This document shows positions 43,036 to 55,338 of a stretch of DNA of 64,000 nt, piece after piece. Each line of letters begins with the position of its first letter. The first letter of the stretch is position 1. Source of the stretch: Cerioporus squamosus (Eukaryota; Basidiomycota; Agaricomycetes; Polyporales; Polyporaceae); the NCBI GenBank assembly GCA_022592435.1, contig JABYQS010000145.1, positions 1-64,000 on the forward strand, written 5' to 3'. The notes beneath the pieces are model-generated. The model was not told the DNA's origin and did not search any database. It was given only the letters and a program-made list of their open reading frames with translations. A program made the position numbers and the translations under genes.

Positions 43036-45981
43036 CTACTGGTCTTCGAGGGGTAGACACTGTCTCATAAGTGAGCTGATGAGACCAAGCGTACGAGAAA
43101 TGATGCTCACCTCGATTTGCACAAACGCAGGCTGCTGACCCTCGCCACGGCGCTTCTGTGTCAGCATCATGAACTGCATACTGAGCATACCCTGGTCGTC
43201 GATTCGCAGCGACGTCTTGTACGAAATCTGCAACGCGCGCATCGCCCGCGATATATGCGAGAACTTGTACCTGTCCACGTATAACGCTAGTCAGCCACGG
43301 CGCAGCTACTCCTACGAGAGAAGGCAGACGCACGTGTAGGATATTGTCTGCGGACACTCGCACGTCTCAATCACTTCACGGTCGTTCGGGTAGTCCAGCT
43401 CGGTCGTCCCGAACTGTCCCACGGCGTGCAAACGGAGACATGGCGGGGCGTTGCGTACGGCGCGGTTTCCCGGAGGTGGCGGGTTGCAGACGATGGTGAG
43501 CTTCTCGGATGTGGAGTCGAGCTCGGACAATGCTTCACGTAGCCATGAGGACTGTGAGACAGAAAAATGAAAGGGTTAGCTCGGTAGGTGACTGAGACGC
43601 CTGATGAGGGCATACCTTCAGGATAATTCTCATGGCACTAAACGGCAATCCCTCGGTCAACGAAGTGGGTTCCACAGGTACAGAAGACTGGGACGTACGC
43701 GCGATCATGGTCAAAGATCAGGTCAAGACGAGGCTCTGGGTCCCACGTCGTGATCTCGCAGATGGCGGTCGGCCCACCAGCCTCTTCTGTCCTGTACAAG
43801 CACGAACATCGATGCGATGAAACAAAGTTCAGCACCCTCGCGACCCACGACCGCAGTTCGAAACCTTGACGTACACAAGCAACGTGAGCGGATGGCCTCG
43901 CCCTGCATACGACATGCGCATGCCCGTGGTGCCCTTTGCGGGGGCAAACCACTGGTCGAGGCGCGAATTGTCAGCCGCCGCATCCGCGCGGCCTTTGCCC
44001 TTATCTCTGCGCCCCCCGCCGATGCCCCCTCCGGCGTCGTCGTCGTCTCCATCTCCACCCTTCTTCTTTTTCTTCGATGAGGAGCCGGGCATCGCGCCGG
44101 CGGTGCCGAAGATGTTGAGGCAGTCCATGAGCGTGTTGAGTGGGATCTCGAACGCAGTATTCGTGTCTTCGCCTTCCTGGCGTTCCTGGTGGGACCGCTC
44201 CGAGTCCTGCGTCGGCGGATCTGCCTCTGGATTGTATATGAACTCATCGAAGACGTGCTTGAAGACAAAAGCGGTTCCTGAATGAACGTAGGGGCGGTGG
44301 AATTAGTGAGATGTTCGGCGGGCAGACCGAGAACGATAATCCAATGACACTTTAGGTTCCTTCGACTGCTGACGACGTGCTCGATGTGAAGTACTGTGGA
44401 GCGGAGGACAGCTGCAGCGAACCGTCGGCGGTATATATGAACCGTCCTCATCGCAACGAAATGGATGGTTCTCTGCTACCCCCGGCCGTTCGTAAGCCCG
44501 CGCACAACTGCGCGTGACGGCTCGATCGACAGTAGGGCGTCTCGTGGAGGGACTCTCAATCTCCAAAATGTACACGTCGCGAGGATGAGGACCATGCTCC
44601 AGCATGAGGAGAGACACTGGCCCTACGCGAGCGTGTGTTATTATATGCGCTCCGTTCAGGAGAGTGGCTAACTGAGGGATCCATATCGCACGGAAGGACG
44701 ACTGAAAGCAGGTAGGCCATCGTCAGCTAAGGTCGAGGATAGGCTCTGAGTTGATATGGCCAGATTGCTCCATCGGTAGTAGCGCATAGTCACGGCATCG
44801 TGACAATTTCCCGAAGTGGGACTCCGGGATGAAGAGGCACGACCGGGCCTCCAAATATTGCGACTGGGAACAAGTAAGCGCTGCGGACATGCAGAGAGGA
44901 CGACGCACGACTGACAGGTGCGAAAGGTTATGCCGTTTACCCATGTCCCGGCGACCAGTTCAGACCAGCTGCCTACGGAGCCTGCCCTCGGTATTGGTTG
45001 CAAAAGCAGAGTCGTGTGAGAAGGCCGGCCACCCGATACAGTGGTATTTGTCGACGTTCGGTGAGTCATCGCAACATCTCCGCAATACTGAAATTCTGAC
45101 TATAGATGCAGTACGCGATGCTGAGTGGCTCAGTGTATACCTCGCTCCGAGAGAGCTCGAGAGCTAGCAACGAACGATGCTGGCCACAGATGGCAACATA
45201 CTGTAAGTCTGTTCTCACAGGAACGGTTCACAGCATCGTGATCAGAAGCGGGTCTGACGTAGTGCAGCTCCCTTCCGACCGGGTCTGGACGCACAGAGCG
45301 CGAGCTGACGGACGACAGGCAGTGCGTCAGCATGGGACGGAGCGCGGCTAGTTCGGCGTATGCGCGATCTGCGGCATGCCTCCTCTCCTACTGCGCACAA
45401 CTGTGGTATAGATCCCAAGCCGGGCCGTCTGATATCACCACTGCTCGTGTCACAATAGACCCGATTGTCAACGCGAGATTCAGGGTGTATGTGCTCGCTA
45501 TGGATATCGGGGGTGCAATCACGGAACCATCAACGAAGTAGTGGATAGCGTCTGTCGTGTGCGCCGACTTTGCGGTTAACCAGAACCGGTATGTGGGGAG
45601 GAAGAGCGGGGAACGCCTCTAGGCCGACGAGAAGCAGGGCAGTGGGCACGCCGGTCGCACGAGAACGCACAGAAGCAGAATCCGGTGTGATCTGCAGGGT
45701 GCTCACCTAAGAGAACTCTGGCCTCTTCGACGATGACGGTGAGGCCGTCGGGGGTGATTAGAACGCTTGCGCGCTATGGCGAAAGTCGCATCAGGATGGG
45801 CGGGGACGAGCGCGGGGATAACGGTTACGTTTGCGAAGTTGACGCCTCGGAGAAGGGCCGCAAAGCACCTGAAGTCCGCGACGGACGCTGTGAGGACCTG
45901 GATGCGTGTGGTCAGCGATCTTCCGAATGAGGCTCTCTGTGCCGGAATGAGGAGACGCACTCTAGGCTGTTCGTCCGACAT
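43036..45981 (-). CDS. RAD1: Rad1 checkpoint protein, 9-1-1 clamp subunit
   Basis: PCNA-like subunit of the Rad9-Hus1-Rad1 clamp loaded at damaged DNA to activate the ATR-type checkpoint. Minus-strand exons: 45961-45981, 45829-45897, 45707-45773, 43875-44277, 43699-43791, 43616-43637, 43334-43551, 43111-43270 and 43036-43059; 358 aa with every junction in phase. MSDEQPRVLTASVADFR, LLRGVNFANRASVLITPDGL and VIVEEARVLLGTAFVFKHVF are the first clamp repeat. ALSELDSTSEKLTIV, TELDYPNDREVIETCECPQT, YKFSHISRAMRALQISYKTS and LRIDDQGMLSMQFMM belong to the second. The end FVQIECLPLEDQ is typical. An insert rich in Gly, Lys and Asp (KKKKKGGDGDDDDAGGG) lies in the centre. Intron 3 (44278-45706) is 1429 nt, about 20 times the local norm. 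Divergent from HAT1. Confidence 0.9.
44278..45706 (-). other. 1.43-kb intron of RAD1, contents unrecognised
   Basis: Begins GTGAGC and ends TTCAG on the minus strand, and joins two clearly homologous RAD1 segments in phase. Inside are only short open frames on both strands with no known motif, no terminal repeats that I can see, and no obvious target-site duplication (gagaacg occurs near both ends but is too short to count). It may hold a decayed insertion or a small noncoding gene. Confidence 0.75.
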
Positions 45982-46349
45982 GGCAAGCACTAGGTTCTGG
46001 GGTGCGACTGCCTCCGCGCGTGTGCCTGCTGTGCGATGTGCCTCGAAATGTGGGATATATGCGCGGTGTATTCCGTGCTGCGGTGTGCGTATATAGCAGT
46101 CCTGTGGCCGGCGGCGTACACAGTCAAGCTGGGTCCATGTGGAGGCGGCGAAGACCAGAACTGTGACCGCTGTGAGAGCCCAGAGTCAGAGACGCGTGCA
46201 AGGACGCGCAGGACCTCGACGCGCTCTATGCGGCAGTGTGACAGCCGGCACGTGTGACGTGACAGGCGAGATGGGGAATCTAGACCGGCCGAGGATATGG
46301 ACGCGACTTCCCCCTCACGCCCGCCCGTCCCTCTCTCTCCTCATCCACC
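45982..46349. promoter_or_regulatory. divergent promoter region, RAD1 / HAT1
   Basis: 368 bp between divergent start codons. A gtatatagc element at about 46089 could serve as a TATA-like site. No coding sequence recognised. Confidence 0.5.
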
Positions 46350-48173
46350 ATGTCCTCCTCATCAGCCTGGACAGCAGACGCCAACGAAGCCCTCACACTC
46401 TCACTAGGTTTGTCCTCGTTGTCGTCGTCCCCCGCGTCGAGCTCACCACCGGCCAGTACGCGCCCCGGAGGATAAGGCCTCCCTGTGGTCGCGAGAAGTC
46501 TACGAGGGCTTCCACCCCACATTCACCTATCCAGTACGTTTACCCTCGCCCTCTTCCACGTCTTCGACCGAACGCGCCTGCTTCAGATATTTGGCGAAGA
46601 GGAGAAGATATATGGCTACAAAGACCTCTCCGTGCAGGTACGCGTCCCGCGTCCGGCTCTCGCACACGCCGCTCATCACTCCGCAGCTCAAGTTCGCGTC
46701 CGGCTCGCTTGCACAATATCTCAACGTCCGCTACTCAGAACGGCTTCCATCCTCGTCCGCGGTAGACGAGATCGAACCCACCCTCTCCAAGTTCCTGCCA
46801 CCAGGCTACTTGACCGACGAGCAGGAGTTCTTGAAGCGCGTCGAGCACGACGCCACCCATTTCAAACCATACGGCGAGAAGATATACTCGTATACACGCG
46901 CTGCGACTACCCTCCCGAAGGGCAAGAACGTCTCTATCCCCCAAGTACTCGGCCCAGATGACGAGGAAACTGTCGACTTCGAGGTCTACCATGTGAGTGC
47001 GCGCCCCTCAGACTGTCGCGTCGGGCCCAGACCGTTCGGGGCGCTGTCCTACTCTTATGCGACCTCAGAAAAACTCCGTGATGTGGCCGTGTGCTAGACG
47101 GCTTCCCGAACGCCCTTTCGAGTTCGGTCTTGACTAACCTCTCGCTTTCCAGTGCACTTGGAAGACACCGGGCTTCCGCGAATACCACCGACGAATGCAG
47201 CTGTTCGTCCTGCTGTACATCGAAGGCGGCTCCTACATCAGCGAAGACGAGGAGACATGGGAATTCGCCGTCCTTTACGAGAAACGTCGACGGCGTTCCT
47301 CGCCAGACGTCTTCACGTATCACTTTGTCGGCTATTCGACTCTATACCCCTTCTACTGCTTCCCTGAACGCGTCCGGCTACGTATATCTCAATTCCTCAT
47401 CCTCCCGCCTTACCAGCAGGACGGGCATGGCTCTGCCCTCTACACGGCCATCTACCAACACGTTCTCGCGCAACCGCGTATTGCCGAGCTCACAGTGGAG
47501 GACCCGGCAGAAGCGTTCGAGGATCTCCGAGACCGAAACGACCTGAAGATGCTGCTCGCAAACGAGAAGTTCATGCGCGAAGGTTTCGGGCCCGAAGCCA
47601 TCTCGAGCAACGGTGGCAAAGTTGGCGGTGTAGGCAGCGGCCGCAAGGCGAGAGGCAAGGCCCGGACGATGCGCGCAGGCGCGGGCAAGATGGGCCCTCC
47701 GGCCGAGCGCTCCTGGCTCGAGAAGTGGCGGACAGACCTGAAGATCGCTGGGGTGCGTATCTCGAGCCGTCGTTTGTGCATCCAGATGTGCTGACATGCG
47801 CCTCGTCTGCTCCGTGGTCCTGGTCCGGATTGGTCTGTGTCTGTGGTGTCCCTCGTTCGTCCCGGTTGTGGTGCATACGGGTGCTTACAGCGGCAGTTCC
47901 ATCGACTGGTCGAGATGCTTATCCTCAAACACATGGACATCTCGGACGAGCGTGCGCAGCGCGCATACCGGTTACAAGTCAAAGAACGGTTGTATCGATT
48001 CAACTACGTGAGTGCTCGAGTGCTGATGCCTACGGGCATGCCGCTGACAGCGTGACCCATGCCTGCAGGAAATCCTCATGCAGCTCGATAAGCAGGAGCG
48101 CCAACAGAAGCTTGAGGAGACGTTCCAGGGCGTCGTTGCGGATTACCGACGCATCCTCGGGCATGTCCATTAG
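46350..48173 (+). CDS. HAT1: histone acetyltransferase type B catalytic subunit
   Basis: Acetylates newly made histone H4 (Lys5/Lys12) before chromatin assembly, usually with Hat2. Exons 46350-46407, 46457-46533, 46587-46637, 46687-46992, 47153-47752, 47891-48007 and 48069-48173; 437 aa. The N-terminal domain is followed by YSYTRAATTLPKGKNV, then the GNAT core: CTWKTPGFREYHRRMQLFVL, YHFVGYSTLYPFYCFPERVR, ISQFLILPPYQQDGHGSALY with the acetyl-CoA-binding QxxGxG-type loop, and LTVEDPAEAFEDLRDRND with the catalytic-region Glu/Asp. The C-terminal helical part ends in KHMDISDERAQRAYRLQVK. A Gly/Arg/Lys-rich insert (GGVGSGRKARGKARTMRAG) interrupts the region after the core and is probably disordered. 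The start is the first ATG of the frame. Confidence 0.96.
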
Positions 48174-48791
48174 GTTGTCACGGTGGCCGCTTGTGCTTCT
48201 CGAACCCGGACGGCTTTCGCGTCGCGGTTGTAAACTAGGATGTTTCGGACGGCGCAACAGGGACTGTGTATGGTGGTTGTTGGCACTGACGTCTAAGTGT
48301 TTGCGTTGAAGCTTTGTTGTTTTCCCTCTTGCACTCATGCTCGTATCGGTAATAGTAGCTAGTATCTTTATGTAGCCCACGCACGTACTATCTCATCTGT
48401 CTGTGCAATCTGTGTGACTGCCATCGTCGAGGGGCCGTGTTAGCAGTGACCTGTATGGGCGCTCCTCAGACTCTGATGTTGTCCTCGTCCACTTCGCTGC
48501 ACTGCACCCCGAGCTTGTCCACGGCGCACTCGGTGACCTCTCCTGCGTCCGCTATGCAGCTCATATTTCGAGCTGTTTGCGTTACTACGCCCGGGACGAA
48601 GTGCGGCCGCACGGCGCACACCGACGCTCCTCAGCCCGATTCACAATGCCGCAGCGTACGCATCGACAACTTTGAGGTTCTAGACCCTCGCGGCCCACAA
48701 GTCGTGCGCGAATGAAAGCCTCTCGCGTCCGCCTGTGTTCGTAGAACGTCCGGCCATTGCCCCTGCTCTCCTCCGCTCCGCTTGCGCGCAA
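48174..48791. other. intergenic between HAT1 and the DUF6593 gene
   Basis: 3' flank of HAT1 and promoter side of the next gene. Open frames on the minus strand overlap the DUF6593 coding region and look like its shadow. Nothing else recognised. Confidence 0.55.
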
Positions 48792-49516
48792 ATGCGTCTC
48801 TACCTGGTTCCGAACGACCCGGAGCGGACGACGCTCGTATCCACAAACGGCGTCGCGCACTATCAGGTCACAACGACGAAGACGCACCGACTCGCACCCG
48901 CGGTCCTGCGCATCCGGCGCCCGGCCGAGACGGAGGACGACAGCTTCGTCGCGGACGTCGAGTGGAAGCGGTTCGGGGCGCATCCGACCGTGCGGACGAG
49001 CGTGCTGGATGGGATGATGCAGCAGCTGCAGGTGCGCGAGCTGCTGTACAAGCTCGGGAAGCACTTCACTCCGTGAGTACCCCCGTTCATGCCTCTTGGT
49101 CTGACGCATATGTGGGAGCGAAGGACGCGCTACTTCCTGGGCAACGACGACGAGGAGTACAAGTGGAAGCCGGAGAAGGGCACCGGGCATGTCGTACGTC
49201 AGCCGTCTCTCAGATCTTACCCCTTGCCCGCGCCGCACGCTCACTCAAAGTATGCGACATACAGCTCACGCAACTGAAGTCGGGCCAGAAGGTCGCACGG
49301 TTCACCCAGGAGCTGGTCAAAGAGGGCTTCTTCCGGGGCGAGCGCAAATGGTGCTTGCAGATCGAGCCGACGACGCTCGACATCGACATGATCGTGCTCA
49401 CCTTCATCATCATGGAGAAGCGCCGACGGGACCGCGTTGCTGCGGAGTGCATGCGCAACGCAGACCACGACGAGGACCCCGTCGAGGGCGGATGCGAGGG
49501 CGGCATGGGCGGCTAG
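48792..49516 (+). CDS. DUF6593-type protein of unknown function
   Basis: 200 aa from exons 48792-49072, 49124-49193 and 49265-49516. It begins MRLYLVPNDPERTTLV and contains PHYQVTTT-like strands, FVADVEWKRFGAHPTVR, RYFLGNDDEEYKWK and the end IEPTTLDIDMIVLTFIIMEK followed by RRRDR. This beta-sandwich-like layout with 'W(K/H)' after the acidic strand and a hydrophobic final strand is what I know of DUF6593 proteins, which are multicopy in agaricomycetes and functionally uncharacterised. One acceptor ends in AAG, and the phases agree throughout. The C-terminal tail is Cys/Asp/Glu/Gly-rich. No signal peptide. Confidence 0.7.
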
Positions 49517-50036
49517 GCGTCCGCGTCGAACATCGTCATCGGGATGGAGGTCCGCACGTCGCTGGTGGATGGGATTATCTGATGTCTCTGGGCTCTGTGG
49601 TTCTCGTTTCCTTGGGGTCTTGGGTGCTTACTTGCATTGTGTTCTGCGGGACTTGCTGCTGCTGTGCTGTTGTTTTTGGGAATGGACAGGCTTGTCTCAT
49701 ATTAGTCGGACGTATTGAAGGCCAGGAAGGTCGTGCACACGGTGACCGCGCCTTTTACTTTCCCTGCTTCTTGCACAAGCAACTGTCAGGTAAGCAAGAG
49801 TCCCGCCATCTGCGTTGCTGTGATCATAGAGGCTGACACGCATGTCTCCGGCGTATCGCATGATAAGGCCCCATTGACCACGAACGAGTCAAACACTTCT
49901 GCTACCACACATGTCCACTTTCTTTCATGTCACTCGGACCAGTGGCCAAGATACGCCCGGGGCTGGACCTTCGCCGACTTGACTTCTCTGGCACGTCATA
50001 TGGCGATTCGCGCGCAAGGCTTGAGGGATACATCGA
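49517..50036. other. intergenic between the DUF6593 gene and the F-box-like relic
   Basis: 3' flank of the DUF6593 gene. No coding sequence recognised. Confidence 0.5.
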
Positions 50037-51300
50037 TACCATTCGACGCCACTCACCTTCGAGGCCTACGCAACGCGACGTCCGTTCGCAAGCTGTTTGC
50101 TGTATCTCGTCTCCGGAAATGTCACCCTCGTCTGCCGCAGATGGCGTGAGGCCGCGTTGAACCGCCACTCGCGCATTTGAACACGGATCACTTTGGCGAT
50201 ATCCTGCAACTTGTCGGCATGATGGCCTCCCATACTGTGAGGCACGTCATCAAGCTCAAGGTTTACCAGGCACGGGCGCGAACTGTTCTTCGCTCGAACA
50301 ACTTGGGTGAGTACCTTGTACATGCTTATACTCTTGCACTTTCTCATCGCGTCAGGAAGCACGGGGATATAGCGGCTTGACGCTTCTCGAGCTGAGGGCT
50401 CCACGGATGCGGCTCGGTCATCGAGCTACGCTGAGATTCTTTATTCGGGCCTCGTTCAACTTCATTGCCACCATTCCTCCCTCGGTGGCCTCGGAGACGA
50501 CCCAATTCTTGTGCTCGGTGTTTCTTTCCAGAGCGAGGTCGACGCGCTGCTATCACTTTCGTCGCAGACCTTTTCACTGGCCAAGCTGGAGACACTCGTG
50601 GTGTCAGGTATCGATGATGGGCGGCTCAATGCGTGGTGACACGTCTTCTGCTTCACGAAGAAGCTTGGCCTGTTGTGCTTGGTTGGCTTGGGATGGGAGA
50701 ACACAGCTTGCACGCTCCAGGATCTCGAGACGCCGGGGCCCGTTGTCGGTCATATCTGCAGAGAGCTCGCCGCCATCGAGCTTGTAGACGTCTGTTCAGT
50801 GAGCTGTGGCTGGATGCGTACCTCCTCAATTGTGCGGAGGATCGAGAATCTTCTCGGTTCTCCGCTCAAGTGGCTGGACCTCCCGGAGGCAAGGGGCGTG
50901 CCGGACAGACTGGTGGCATCTCTGAAGAAGTTCAGGGATTGCCGTGTCGGTGAAGGATGTCTATTATTCGTGTGGTACATATATCTCTTCTCCTGATCCC
51001 GTTCCCACATTTTTGCATCATGTTGGGAAGGTCCGTTCAAAGTGGCACTCCTTCGGCCTTCCGATGCTCCTGTTCGCAGCCAGAGATGGAACTCGTCTTG
51101 ACACAAGGTATGGCTATCACAACTTGTACACCGTTTCTCGCATTGACCTATCCAATCTCTAGGCGATGTAGACTTAGTGTGGACTTGCAGACTTTCGGTC
51201 GATATCATTGTTTGTCGGTGTATCGCCCTGTAGATACCACCTCCCGTCGGACCGTGGCCGGCGAGAGGCGTGTCCTCCAGACTCTCACGATGACTTGGTG
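50037..51300 (+). pseudogene. decayed F-box/LRR-like gene
   Basis: Protein-like segments appear in order but in different frames. First comes YLVSGNVTLVCRRWREAALN (F-box second helix type), then HLNTDHFGDILQLVGMMASH one frame away, and a plausible GTGAGT...CAG intron near 50308-50356. A long frame follows with LVLGVSFQSEVDALLSLSSQ, FSLAKLETLVVSGIDDGRLN, an in-frame TGA at 50637-50639, and then LLCLVGLGWENTACTLQDLE ... SPLKWLDLPEARGVPDRLV. At least one frameshift (near 50160) and one stop are needed to read it through, which suggests a pseudogene of the multicopy F-box/LRR class. A working gene with unusual splicing is not excluded. Confidence 0.45.
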
Positions 51301-51509
51301 AGTTCAGTCGAAAACGTGATACCCCGCCAGGAGGCAGTCCTGGGAACATGGCTATGATGAATGACGAACGGCAGGCGTCGAAGTCCCTCTCGTGAGAGCG
51401 TTCAACAAGGTTGCCTTCATCGCAATCGCATCGTCCCAGCTAGCCGTACCCGTGCAGCCCTCTCACACCAAAGCCGGCCCTAGTGCGCTGCGCACGCCCT
51501 CTACATCCA

Positions 51510-54500
51510 ATGTCGCACACGGTACGGCTGTATCGGCATGGAACACAAGATGGTACGCTGACTATCTGCTAGGTGTCTAGCAATTGGCGCACTGCCAGCA
51601 CCCCCAGCACCCCTGCCAACCTCCCTATTGCCCAGACTCCCGCCGTCTTCACGGAGAACAGCGCGGGGATCTTTGGCCTGTTTGACAAGCGATCTCAGGC
51701 TCGCTATGTTAGGTTGGCGGACGAGGGGCGGCGGTTCATCCTCGGTCCTATGCCGCCGGATGTGTTCATCAAGCAATTCCTCGCCAACGGTCATACGTTA
51801 ACAGGCATGCCTGACCCTGCAGGAGCGTTCTCTGCTCTTCCACGTCCTAAGACGAAGGGGAGACGAGGAAAGGGAAAGGGAAAGGGAAACAAGGGGGAGG
51901 ACGGGGACAGGGACGAGAACGCGAACTCCCAGCAGAACGACGCGCCAGATGTCCTCGACCCAGCTCAGAAGGATGAGAAGAAACTGGCGGAGAAAGACAT
52001 ATATGCCCCCCTCGTGAGTGCCCTGCAGTACTTGACGTACTCTGGATTGACACAGATCCTGCAAGCTGGAGGCTCTGAACGAGCGCAAAGCTGATCTCAC
52101 GAACACTGGCCATCCCTCACGCTGTCCTGGCTTCGCATTCCGGGATACATCTGAGAGGGCCGACAAGTCCAATGGTACGGTGGGATCTATCAAGCCCGAT
52201 GTATCTGTCTACGCAGACAAGCATCTGCATGCCCTGGATGCGGCTGACTCTCAAGACGCCGCCACGCACGTCGGTCTCATCGCGACGTTCATCGAAGTCA
52301 AACCGGAGATAGACTTCTTCAAGGATCCACCCTCGACTTCCAACTCGTCCAAGAAGAGGCGCGCCTCTCGTGCACAGCACGTCTTCGTCCTCGACCACAT
52401 TAAGAACGAGAAGGTTCTGGAGATCGCAACGAAAGCTCTTGGTCAGAACATCGCGTACGCTTCGGAGGTGTGCGCTAGGCAGTACCGTCAGTGCTGTTAC
52501 TCCGTATCCCTTACCGGCTGCTATGCCCGACTCATCCGTTGGGACCGCGCGAGGGCCGTCGTAACCGCGGCTTTTGATCTACACAAGCACCCGGAGTACC
52601 TCTGCCAGTTCTTCTGGTATTTCTCGCAGATGTCGGATGAGGAGCGAGGGTATGACCTGAGCTTCGGCGTCGCAACCAAGGAGGAGGAGGGACTGTTCCG
52701 AGACCCCATCCGGGCTCACGTCAGGTCTCAGCTCAGTATCCTGCCCCGCAGAGGTCTGCGTCGCACCCAGGGTCATGTCGTGGAGGATGACGGTGCTGTG
52801 AGCTACGACGAAGCTGTGGAAACCGAGCTCGCACTCCATTACACACCGGGTGCTGTCTCGTGTATTACCCTAACGACTCCAGAACTCTCAACAGCGGAGC
52901 GACCGAGGAAGCTGCTGGTTTCGCAGCCCCTAATATCTCCGCTGACCATGTTCGGTCGCTGCACCCGCTCGTATTGGGCGGTCGACTGCACGTGGGACGC
53001 AGAGGCACGGAAGTTTGTCGGGCGCACAGTCTTCCTCAAGGATACGTGGCGTTACAATACTCGGGAGTTCGATCAGAAGGAAGGGGATGTATTGGATGCG
53101 CTCAATGATGCGGACGTACCCAACATACCTGCCGTCAACTTCCACGAAGACATATGCTCGTTCGAGAGCGTGGTTGACGCCAACGGGGTGCAAGGTGAGC
53201 CGGGCATCCGTCTCACAGTTCGACTCGTTCATCAAATAAATCCCTACTAGTTTCTAGACCGGTACCGCAATCTACCAAGACTCAGAACTATTTCAATGCT
53301 GTTTGGAATTGCTGTAGAGACGGTGTCGTGATGCTGATGCATACACACTATCGTTTGAGTTTATTGCTGGTGGGATACCCCCTCATCCGGTTGCAAGGCA
53401 GTCGGGAACTGCTTGAAGCCACATACGATGCCTTCCAAGGTGGGTCTTGCTTGCAATCTTGGAAAATATAGTAGCTGATATTGTGTCACACCTGGTGCCG
53501 TCGACAGCACTGCAAGCCGCAGAACGTCTTGACTACATCCATCGAGATGTCAGCCCAAGCAACATCATCCTTTGTCGAGAGTCCGGCGTCCCTGGAGAAG
53601 AATCCAGGAAAGGATACCTCTGCGACTGGGACTTGTCTCGTAAGCGCAGAGACTCCAAGCTGCTTGATGACTACGAAGTGTCGGTAAGCCACAGCTCTAA
53701 GTGTCGGGTATCGCGAGATCAGAGCTGACGGTCTGATGCCCATTAGGCTACATGGCAATTTCAGTCTATTGATACCCTCGAGCGAAAGCCTTCCCAGGAT
53801 CAGAGCCACACCATACAGCACGACATGGAGTCAATGCTCTACGTCGTCCTCTACTGTGCCTTGTTATATTTGCCACATCATGGTGGAGATTCCGCCAGCT
53901 GTTTCCACCGAATCTTCGACGAAACACATACTCGAGGTGGCCGGGTCGAGGGTGGAGATGGCAAGTCCAAGAACCGCAGCAGTCGGACGTACACCGCGGA
54001 GATAAAGTGGGAATGCGCTTCGATGACCGAATGGCTGAACACTGTGATGGACTATGACTCGTCCGGTGAGGGCTATCAGTGGACTCCCGACGTTCTCGAC
54101 GACTTTTGGCGCACATTCTTGGAGAAAAATCGGTCTCGTCTGCGTAAAAACGATAGGTGCTTCAACGTTAAGTTGCTCCTGGGTCCGAGGGATGAGAAGA
54201 AGGTGAAGCAGCGTGCGTCTCGCGTCATCCGGGGTATGCCACTGCCTGCGCCGTATCCCTACGGCGCCACTGTCTGTGCTGGTGACGTCCGCAAGCGTGG
54301 CGACTCAGATGATGAAGATGATGCTGCAACTACAGGCCGACCTCCTCTGAAAGCCCGAAGAGTCACACTTACCTCTCCGTCATTCGCACCTCTGAGTACG
54401 GATCACCTGAACCTATCGACAGTAGAGACGCTACCCGCCTCAATCCCTCCGACGACTGTGAGCGACTACGGGGACTCGGAAGCCAGTCATATCAGTATGC

Positions 54501-54520
54501 CGCCTGGTTCCAGTCAGTGA
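51510..54520 (+). CDS. FunK1-type fungal protein kinase, copy A
   Basis: Member of the FunK1 (Pkinase_fungal) group, a kinase-like family expanded in mushroom-forming fungi with unknown substrates. Exons 51510-51521, 51573-52013, 52066-53194, 53251-53439, 53508-53683 and 53747-54520; 906 aa. The start MSHT lies on a 12-nt exon spliced before VSSNWRTAS. The N-terminal half has the family segment CPGFAFRDTSERADKS and a basic insert KGRRGKGKGKGNKG. The kinase core has the ATP-binding-type Lys476 in VFLKDTWR, HRDVSPSN with Asp604 and Asn609, and a metal-binding Asp630 in CDWD where most kinases have DFG. After it come HDMESMLYVVLYCALLYLPH and a Ser/Thr/Pro-rich tail. All catalytic-type residues are present. 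It is adjacent to and same-strand as copy B (818 bp apart), with matching introns around the kinase core. Confidence 0.87.
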
Positions 54521-55338
54521 GTACCTCTCAATCGTTACCCGTGCCGCGCAGAGCTCATTGAGCTGTTGTTGCCGTTCCTTGCAGACCGCCCTTGACATTG
54601 GCAGAGTTTACTTTTCCCCTCCCAATTATCCCCGTAGCTTCCTCCTTTCCAATCCCGTCGTCGTTGTGGGACCGTACTTCTACAGCAACTCCGCTGGCGA
54701 TACACGCTGGTGTACAACCGTCCGCCCCCAATCCATCACGCCACCGTGTGGCTCACAATTGCCGTGCCGGCCGCGAACATGATGACTCTATTGCCTCCAG
54801 CGCAGGCCCATCACGGAAGTGACCCATGCGAGAGGTATGTGATACTGTTGTGTATCGTGATCTACTCAGCTCAGAAGTTCTAAAGCATGAACCCTTCCGA
54901 CGAACCCACGGCCAGGTTCCCCGCGGCCTACTTCGGTACTGGGACTGTACCACTAGTCATTCGCACAAACACGCCCTCCAATACTATTGATTCTCTCGGG
55001 GGAGTGGTTGGTGAATCCATCTGAACTGGGTTCAACCGCGGTTGGCCAACAATTACTTCGTCTTGGCCTGAGTCCAACCTTTGGCAATCTACTGTGTTGT
55101 CGATAAGTTATGAATCTCGCGGCTTTCGTGAAGCTCGTATACCTATCAGTTATCCTCTTGCTGGCTGTCCGTGCGTACATAGTTGCATCCGACTTCACAG
55201 TGACTGCAGTAGAGTGCTAGCTATTATGCCCGGCCACCGGCCCAAACGGACCGGAGTGCCGAGCCAGCTCACACGAGCGCTCTTTGGTCACGACATGCAT
55301 GTTGTTCTCGAGCCACCAGCACCATCGTAACCGCAGCC
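54521..55338. other. intergenic between the two FunK1 genes
   Basis: 3' flank of copy A and promoter side of copy B. Only short frames, nothing recognised. Confidence 0.6.

Noticed and set aside
48585..49244. 219-codon minus-strand frame opposite the DUF6593 gene
   Set aside because: It is antisense to a spliced gene with matching family motifs; the sequence is Arg/His-rich and unlike known proteins.
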